Positions 61,250-64,000 of a stretch of 64,000 nt of DNA are shown here, piece by piece. Position 1 is the first letter of the stretch. Each line of letters begins with the position of its first letter. The stretch covers positions 16,851,717 to 16,915,716 of the forward strand of contig NC_088305.1 in assembly GCF_032854445.1 (NCBI RefSeq), given 5' to 3'. The stretch comes from Liolophura sinensis. Taxonomy: Eukaryota; Mollusca; Polyplacophora; Chitonida; Chitonidae. The position numbers were made by a program, and so were the translations under genes. A model generated the notes under the pieces. It did no database searches. It was not told the origin of the DNA and saw nothing but the letters and a program-made list of their open reading frames with translations.

Positions 61250-62444
61250 CAACGCGTAAGCTTGTCCTTTAAGAAACTTTTAGTGACTCATTCAAGGTAT
61301 TCCAGAAGTGGACATTTTTTTCTAAAAAGGACATGATAGTTATGATTGAATACATGCTTAGCTGAGAGCGTGAAACGTCATAGGATTTTGGTTGATGGAC
61401 TGTATGCCAATGTCCGATTTGAAGCCTTCATATTTCTCCCCGGACATGTACCCACAAACCAAATCTTTCAGTTTAAACAAATGTTACTGCTGGGCATTGT
61501 AGATGGGGCCATATGAATCTCCCAGATATTAGCAACGTTAATATGCGTATATAGGCCTACTATGACTTTGATGCGAGCTGTATGTTTCCGGTGTGATCAA
61601 CATTTACTTATTCGCTATTATTCGGTATTGTATGTGCACGGGTGTCGTTAATGTCTGAATATTGTGTTGATTTCTCGACGTGTAAAACTGTTCCCCAATA
61701 TATAAGTTGAACAGTCAGGAGTATGGCGTTAGGCGACAAGCAAATAAATGTGATGATCGAAAGCTCTGTATAGTAGAGGCTTGAACGGAGGATAGTCTTT
61801 AAACACGTGATTGAGCTATTGAAAGAAAGATGTCTAACGTCGTACGAAATAATATTTTTCTTACATGACAGTCATGTTTATGTGTACATGAAGCCGGGAA
61901 CAGCCCAAAGAAAATCCTTACCCCTCGTCTTATGTCTGATAAAATCTTGATTAAAACCCGGTACGACAGCTGAATTTGAACCTGGGATTAGCTGAAAAAG
62001 GCAGCAGTTAAAACGAGATTCTATGCTGTCAGGTCTTGTTCAGAAAACTATAGATTAGAAACGCAGAAAGGACATGAGTAATTGGTTAGAGGCAAAATTT
62101 CTCTATATATTAAATATACAGGGTTAGAACAGCTGGTGGTATTTGAGATCGCGTTTATAAGTTCGCCTGTATTTGTCTTATCATTCTTAATGTTTATTGA
62201 GAACGGAACAAGGTAATATTTCACGGCATGAAGCCGCCATGGAGTTAAATTTTAATACGCGAACAGCACGAATTGTGCGCATGGCGGCGCTAATACAACC
62301 AAGGTCACAGTGTAGGCATTGTGTGCACACATCTTGTGAGGATTCTATATCTGAATTCGTGTCCCTATTTACCACTCTATATTAGGACCATGTTTCACGG
62401 TAAGATTATATGCAGTAAGCTCCGTAAAAAGCAAATCCGGGGTC
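61250..62444. other. No recognisable gene or repeat
   Basis: Non-coding. GAGTATGGCGTTAGGCGACAAG then CAAATAAATG near 61720 may be an isolated SINE tail. Confidence 0.4.
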
Positions 62445-62680
62445 CAATCTCGAACCTTTGCACTGCTTTGCTAAGCGCTCGTCATAGGAGGAATGTGCAA
62501 AGTACTGGATGGACTGGTGCCTGCACAATGTGGCTAGTGGGGGCGTGGTATCTGGTGTCTTCTGCAGGGCGTCCCAGTGGGCCAGCACTATAACTATGTA
62601 GGCATTGGGCCCTGCCTGCTATAAGAGCTAGTATTGTGGTCTTTAGAACAAAACACTAACTGAAAAAAAAAACATTCCGC
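62445..62680 (+). repeat. SINE-B-related relic
   Basis: GTGGTATCTGGTGTCTTCTG, CAGCACTATAACTATGTAGG and AACTGAAAAAAAAAACATTC follow the order seen in the copy near 28.2 kb. Confidence 0.5.
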
Positions 62681-62954
62681 ATCTCGCTGAATACGTTTCA
62701 CCATTTGCCTGTAGTCCAACGACCGTTACTGAACTGATTTTTTCTCTTTTAAGCAGTCGTTAATATTATATCGTTATAATGGCTATATTTTTACACATTT
62801 TAAGAAAACGTCATGCTAGTAGGGTGTATTTAACAAAAATTAGTCTGCATCCGCTCAGCATCATTTAAGCAAAATATTTAGCATCGTTACATTCCAAGCA
62901 AAAATGTTAAAGCTTGGTAATTAATCTACACGTTTGTTCTATCTCTTGTTTACT

Positions 62955-63060
62955 TCATTGTTATTTTAAGCCATACTCAAGAATATTTCATTTATAAATG
63001 TGATTTCGGTCACTTTTATGGTCGCAGGAACTTTCCCACGTGTGATGTACATAGTTGAAA
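62955..63060 (-). repeat. SINE-A relic, minus strand
   Basis: GCCATACTCAAGAATATTTC, ATTTATAAATGTGATTTCGG and GGAACTTTCCCACGTG keep the family order, but about half the body is missing. Confidence 0.55.
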
Positions 63061-63098
63061 GACCATGATGTTAACAGCACGTCATCCTTCTAGAATCT

Positions 63099-63369
63099 AG
63101 AATCTGTCACTTCCTCGCTTGGCGTTCAGCATGAAGGGGATAGTGCAACGACTGGTTGACCCGTATCAGTATAATGGCTCGGGCGGGGCGGCTTACTTGC
63201 CTTCGGTATGTCGTCTCAGTGAAGCAGCACTAAATAAAAGAGCGGTGGAAATCCGTCCTGTAACAAGGAGGCACATTACACGTACATGCACCCTAAGGAT
63301 TCCTTCGTCGTCATATGACTGAAAAATTGTTGAGTACGACGTTAAACCCCAAGTACTCACTCACTCACT
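63099..63369 (+). repeat. SINE-B copy with perfect 13-bp target duplication
   Basis: CCTTCTAGAATCT lies at 63086-63098 and again at 63370-63382, with no mismatch. Between them are CGCTTGGCGTTCAGCATG, CCGTATCAGTATAATGGCTC, AAATCCGTCCTGTAACAAGG, ATATGACTGAAAAATTGTTG and the CACTCACTCACTC tail. At 271 bases it is the best-preserved SINE-B here and probably the youngest. Confidence 0.93.
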
Positions 63370-63819
63370 CCTTCTAGAATCTCGAAATCTTCTATGTTGG
63401 CACCACATTTAATGAATAAAAACATGAAAACTATTTAAAGTTACCAGGCCTTGAGGAAGCTAAGTCCTACGGCGGTATCCTAGGTCCTAGGCCCTGCGAA
63501 AATAAACTGGAATCAGAGAGAGTCCGTTTACAACTCTCCACTCAAAACGGCTGACTTCACCCTCTTCCTGATAGACAACATTCCTTCAAATTATAGTTTT
63601 GCTAATTCCCTATATCAAACCGAAGGATTCGGTTGACAGCGTGAATAGTAATTTAAAAACTCCACCTGTACGTTTGATAAAAAAAGAAATAGGCGTGAAA
63701 CTCGCCTGTACAGAGAGTCTCTTATACTGGAGATGTCCTTGACAACCGAGGTGTCTGGGCCCTTGTTGAGAGCCGTGCTCCAAGGCAATGCTCGAGTACA
63801 TCGAGTACACGTATAGAGC

Positions 63820-63960
63820 GGGCCTGTATTGATTCGCCCGCGCCGATCCGCTGAGTGGCGCAAGTCAGCCGTCAGGTGAAGCTTACACAGCCGCTCCCTT
63901 TCACTTCCTCGCGGAGCCCTCTGGTTACGCGACTCGCCTGGGCGCCCCGACAAAAAACAG
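63820..63960. promoter_or_regulatory. CpG-dense stretch at the window edge
   Basis: CGCCCGCGCCGATCCGCTG, CTCGCGGAGCC and TACGCGACTCGCCTGGGCGC give roughly 15-20 CpG in 140 bases, far above the rest of the window. It may be the edge of a promoter or 5' exon of a gene beyond the right end, but there is no motif that settles this. Confidence 0.2.
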
Positions 63961-64000
63961 TTGTCAGCAACACTTTAGGGGAAGTAGAAAATTGAAGATG

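Overview
The window looks like intergenic or intronic DNA from an invertebrate animal nucleus. A mollusc is most likely. The host-level evidence is three tRNA-related SINE-like families whose tails carry mollusc-style endings such as AATAAATAAATA and CACTCACTCAC; that assignment is from memory and was not searched. The sequence is AT-rich, has no bacterial-style gene packing, and is full of microsatellites, minisatellites and dispersed repeats. Labels SINE-A, SINE-B, SINE-C, DR1 and DR2 are mine.

The only protein-coding system I can support firmly is a PIF/Harbinger DNA transposon at about 11.8-15.8 kb. It has two convergent genes. On the plus strand is the last exon of a HARBI1-like transposase, whose upstream exons and left end are missing. 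On the minus strand is a Myb/SANT-like DNA-binding protein. That gene reads as three exons with consensus GT/AG junctions in matching phase, giving an uninterrupted 225-residue product. A right terminal inverted repeat ends in ATACGGGCCC at 15838. A SINE-A copy with target-site duplications sits in the first intron of the Myb-like gene.

Layout: 1-11 kb holds mainly SINE copies and short tandem repeats, including a two-copy 153-bp duplication at 10.6-10.9 kb. 11.8-15.8 kb is the Harbinger element. 16-27 kb holds SINE relics, GA and TA microsatellites, and a weak candidate first exon at 18.2-18.5 kb with two ETS-type sites upstream and a disrupted reading frame. 27-37 kb is mostly featureless apart from a 33-bp minisatellite. 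37.7-48.3 kb is rich in tandem arrays: a diverged array with irregular spacing, a 105-bp higher-order array, a 17-bp degenerate array beside a 13/25-bp array, a 42-bp array and a compound trinucleotide array. 50.4-50.7 kb is a MITE-like hairpin element. 54.5-56.0 kb is a 1.5-kb array of a 28-bp unit. 57-64 kb holds an AT microsatellite, a 66-bp tandem repeat, more SINEs (one with a perfect 13-bp target duplication) and a CpG-dense right edge.

No host gene, rRNA, functional tRNA or CRISPR array could be supported. Host exons shorter than about 150 bases could have been missed.
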